The position numbers and the translations under genes are program-made. From Hedera helix (taxonomy: Eukaryota; Streptophyta; Magnoliopsida; Apiales; Araliaceae): a DNA stretch of 64,000 nt. Location: positions 53,883,524-53,947,523 of the forward strand of contig OX359269.1 in the NCBI GenBank assembly GCA_947179155.2, written 5' to 3'. This document shows, one piece after another, positions 61,215 through 64,000 of this stretch. The first letter of the stretch is position 1, and every line of letters begins with the position of its first letter. Under the pieces are notes generated by a model. That model saw nothing but the letters and a program-made list of their open reading frames with translations. It was not told where the DNA came from and ran no database searches.

Positions 61215-63221
61215 CTAAAATTCAACTTTCATAATTGAGTTTAAAATTTCTGATGAACCATGCTGGAGCCAGTCTTTGGCACAAATAAGGGCCTCAACGG
61301 TCAAAGGTCTTAGCGAGCTTAGATAGTTATCCATCTTCTTACTTACGGTGTCAAACACGGATTCTGAAGCAACTGTGGAGACTGGGACACACAATATATC
61401 AGATGCCATTTTAGAAAGAGTTGGGTACTTTTGTCTGTTTAGTTTCCACCAACCCAAAACATCAAAATCTTGTACTCCAGGCAAAACAGCTTCTTCCAAA
61501 TACTGGTCCAACTCTGATTTCATATATTGGCTCCCCATTATCTCAGAAATATAAACATCAAAATCCGGAAGATCGTCACCAGCAGAAAGAAGAGCATCTT
61601 CTTGAGTCATCTCTATTTTTACACCTTCACAGTCTTCTACCACAAAAGTTGGTGGAGGGAGCGATAGCACAATATATTCAAGAAAGAGTTCATGAACACC
61701 CTCATCAACCACCTTGATCCAGGTCTCAGCATCCTCACCATATATCCTAGAAAAACTGAACTCCACAAGCTTCATCTTGAATCTTGGATCCATAATTACA
61801 GCAATCGCAAAAACTAGGCTGCAATCCTTCCAATATTCATTAAACATTTCATGCAAAGGTTTCATCAGATCACTGATAAAAGTATCATGGCTCATGGTTG
61901 CATGTGTCAATTCGAGCTGCATTTTCCAAACTAAATGGAAAAACAAATTGGTAGTAGGGTATGTAGGAGCAAATAAAATATTAGCTGCGTCAAATAAACG
62001 CTTCAAGTATATGCATAGAATTTCCACCTGTCTCCATTCTTCCATTGATGGGGTTTCTTTATAATTTGGATCAGATGTATCCAAACAAGAAAATACTTCT
62101 TTCAATTCGGAGGCAGCCACCAGCATATGGTAAGTAGTATTCCATTTTGATTGGTCATCAATGATTACGCTCTTTAAGCTAGGGTTTTGCAGCTTTTGCT
62201 TCAATTCAATGAATTTTTCTTCATGTCCTCCGAATGTTTTCACATACTTCACACTATCGCGAACTTTCTTAATGATTTTTGTCATTGAACCTAAAGCTTC
62301 CTTTGCAAGACGACTCAAGACACGGGCATAGCAATCCCCAAGTAATAGCTGACCTTTGAGAATATCTGGGTTCTTAATTGAAAGTAGATCACTGAGATTT
62401 CTTCTCACATCTTCACTTGCGAAGGATCGATCGAGAGTTAAAGTAAATAGCTTGTTGTCCAAATTCCAATCAGTTAAGCAAGCAATAACAGCGTGACTGA
62501 AGGCAACTTCTGAATCAGGTAATGATAGCATCACAACATTAAGGATCCGCTGCTGCAATTTCCAATCATGATCAATGAAGTAGCCTGTTAAAAGTAAATA
62601 GCTTAGGCCTTGATCTGATGTCAACAAATTCAGAGTAAGGTTAACACGTCCCAAAATTCCACCAAGAAGGTTCAAAAGGCACTGCTTCTCCTTGTGGTAA
62701 ATACTGATACATTCCTTTTCTACAGTATTGATGTTCACCATGTGGAACTGTGGCTGAAGAGTACGTACAAAATCAATAAATCCCAGATGTTCCACGATAT
62801 TAAGTGGGTACTCATGCAGGATGATCATCTTGGCAATCTCATGGCTGCAACAATCCTGATCAAAGGGAAGATATGCTGATCTAGGGGTACTTCTGTAGCA
62901 TTTTCTAGGCGGCTCAGTATCAATTGCAGTGCCATCAGTCTTGAAAGGAGTATATGGAGTTAATTGATTTTTATTCTGATTATTACGGCGGTTAACTGGG
63001 CAGATCCCCAGGGCAATGTGCCTTTTTAGATGACTGGTTCCTGCTAGCCTTGAGCCGCTCATGTAGGCAAATGACCTTTTGCACTGGTTACAGTAAGCCC
63101 TTGTACAATCAGCACCAATTTTTGTGACTGTGAAGTATTCCCATACTATAGACTTCTTTCTCCTGCGCTTAGGCTGTTGATCAGCATTGGGTGGTTCATT
63201 ATTATCTGTAGGCATAGCCAT
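61215..63221 (-). CDS. DAYSLEEPER-like domesticated hAT transposase (BED zinc finger)
   Basis: A single intact 668-aa frame. The N terminus has a basic stretch (KRRRKKS, 18-24) and a BED zinc finger with C44, C47, H64 and H68 in FAYMSGSRLAGTSHLKRHI context. The middle holds the hAT RNase-H-like region (LFTLTLDRSFASEDVRRNL; SKWNTTYHMLVAASELKE). The C terminus has the hAT dimerisation domain, residues about 573-653 (DFDVLGWWKLNRQKYPTLSK, VPVSTVASESVFD). The lack of disruptions, absence of hAT ends or target duplication nearby, and close match to DAYSLEEPER (KKSIVWEYF, SFAY, SLRP) suggest a domesticated DNA-binding protein rather than an active transposase. Arabidopsis DAYSLEEPER is essential for normal development. 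A 5'-UTR intron is likely, with an acceptor near 63242. Confidence 0.9.
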   Translation of the reverse strand: MAMPTDNNEPPNADQQPKRRRKKSIVWEYFTVTKIGADCTRAYCNQCKRSFAYMSGSRLAGTSHLKRHIALGICPVNRRNNQNKNQLTPYTPFKTDGTAIDTEPPRKCYRSTPRSAYLPFDQDCCSHEIAKMIILHEYPLNIVEHLGFIDFVRTLQPQFHMVNINTVEKECISIYHKEKQCLLNLLGGILGRVNLTLNLLTSDQGLSYLLLTGYFIDHDWKLQQRILNVVMLSLPDSEVAFSHAVIACLTDWNLDNKLFTLTLDRSFASEDVRRNLSDLLSIKNPDILKGQLLLGDCYARVLSRLAKEALGSMTKIIKKVRDSVKYVKTFGGHEEKFIELKQKLQNPSLKSVIIDDQSKWNTTYHMLVAASELKEVFSCLDTSDPNYKETPSMEEWRQVEILCIYLKRLFDAANILFAPTYPTTNLFFHLVWKMQLELTHATMSHDTFISDLMKPLHEMFNEYWKDCSLVFAIAVIMDPRFKMKLVEFSFSRIYGEDAETWIKVVDEGVHELFLEYIVLSLPPPTFVVEDCEGVKIEMTQEDALLSAGDDLPDFDVYISEIMGSQYMKSELDQYLEEAVLPGVQDFDVLGWWKLNRQKYPTLSKMASDILCVPVSTVASESVFDTVSKKMDNYLSSLRPLTVEALICAKDWLQHGSSEILNSIMKVEF

Positions 63222-64000
63222 CTCTAATAGAAAAACCCTGCATTATAAGGCAAGTAACATGAAAGAAGATCATATATGTAAATCCTAAACCAAAAAATGT
63301 CCAGAAGTCTCATATATTTGAAATAACAAGCAAATAAACTCCAAGGCTGTTAGTGGCCACTTTCTAACTAAGCAAGCACAGTTGACAATTATAGATCAAA
63401 ACTCAGACATAAGAGAATAAGCTTTTAAATACGATTGCAATCTCATTAAGTTGAACCACTCATTTGGAATTACAACAGGAAAATGAAACAAACAAACAAA
63501 CAGAATCATAACAACTGGAGGAAAAGATAGTGAAGAAAAGTACTCGACAAGTTAAAGATCTAGTATACTTCACATAAGCATAATTATATAACACTTTCGA
63601 GTAGAATTCCCTAATAATATCTTTAACTATAAACACTTTGTCCTGCAATGTATTATTATTTTATTAGTATTGAAAACTACAAATAAAGACAGCGTAAACA
63701 TGTTTGACAGGGCTTCCCACACACTTAAAAGACTCAAGAAAAGTATAAGAATAAAAAACAACTAAAGCACATTGGGATGCCCCATATATAATGTCCTTTC
63801 AAACTATGCAAACTCTGCTGGATGGACTCTTCTAAAGGGGTAAAAGCACCCGTGTAGGACACTTGACACTTGAAGAAGGGTATGGGATATATGTTTGACA
63901 CCCTTGTACAAAATTAGGCTTTCTAATCCTTAGATGTATTTGGACAAAATAAAATAAAATAAAAGCTTCTCTTTGATAATAAAGAAGGATTCTAGCTTCT
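63222..64000. other. Upstream of the DAYSLEEPER-like gene
   Basis: On the minus strand ATAATGCAG/GG near 63242 resembles the end of a 5'-UTR intron; the untranslated exon would lie further right or outside the window. No other gene seen. Confidence 0.4.

Overview
This window reads as nuclear chromosomal DNA of a flowering plant, most probably a eudicot. The genes carry GT-AG introns, are AT-rich outside exons, and encode plant-specific families (VQ protein, type I vacuolar H+-PPase, REC/CLU protein, DAYSLEEPER-like protein). No operons, CRISPR arrays, rRNA or tRNA genes were seen. Gene models below were built by hand from splice sites; for the multi-exon genes the exon lengths sum to an intact reading frame. 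Family names come from remembered protein families, not from a database search.

Layout. 0-0.7 kb: 5' part of an EF-hand (calcineurin B-like) gene on the minus strand, running off the left edge. 2.6 kb: a Mutator-type MITE. 3.2-7.3 kb: a complete four-exon 2-oxoglutarate/Fe(II) dioxygenase (plus). 10.3-16.3 kb: a complete eight-exon vacuolar H+-pyrophosphatase (minus, 767 aa). 17.6-20.0 kb: a dead glycerol kinase gene split by a 536-bp transposon flanked by a perfect 10-bp target duplication. 21.3-22.9 kb: a 1.6-kb foldback element built from about 15 copies of a short palindrome. 24.7-25.3 kb: an intronless VQ-motif gene (plus). 27.7-44.8 kb: a 23-exon REC/CLU-family gene (minus, 1724 aa) whose introns hold many MITEs, a Helitron-like element and long hairpins. 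45-53 kb: gene-poor repeat-derived DNA. 53.3-54.3 kb: intronless HUS1 (plus). 54.7-60.0 kb: two adjoining minus-strand pseudogenes, a PPR gene and a mitochondrial CoA-carrier-type gene. 61.2-63.2 kb: a domesticated hAT transposase (DAYSLEEPER-like, minus).

The genes are unrelated single-copy functions: calcium sensing, oxidative metabolism, vacuolar proton pumping, MAPK/WRKY signalling, chloroplast compartment size, DNA-damage checkpoint and a domesticated transposase. They do not form a pathway. The most distinctive features are structural: several non-autonomous elements whose target duplications can be read directly, long hairpins inside transcribed introns, and the palindrome-array foldback element. 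I found no convincing novel multi-gene system.
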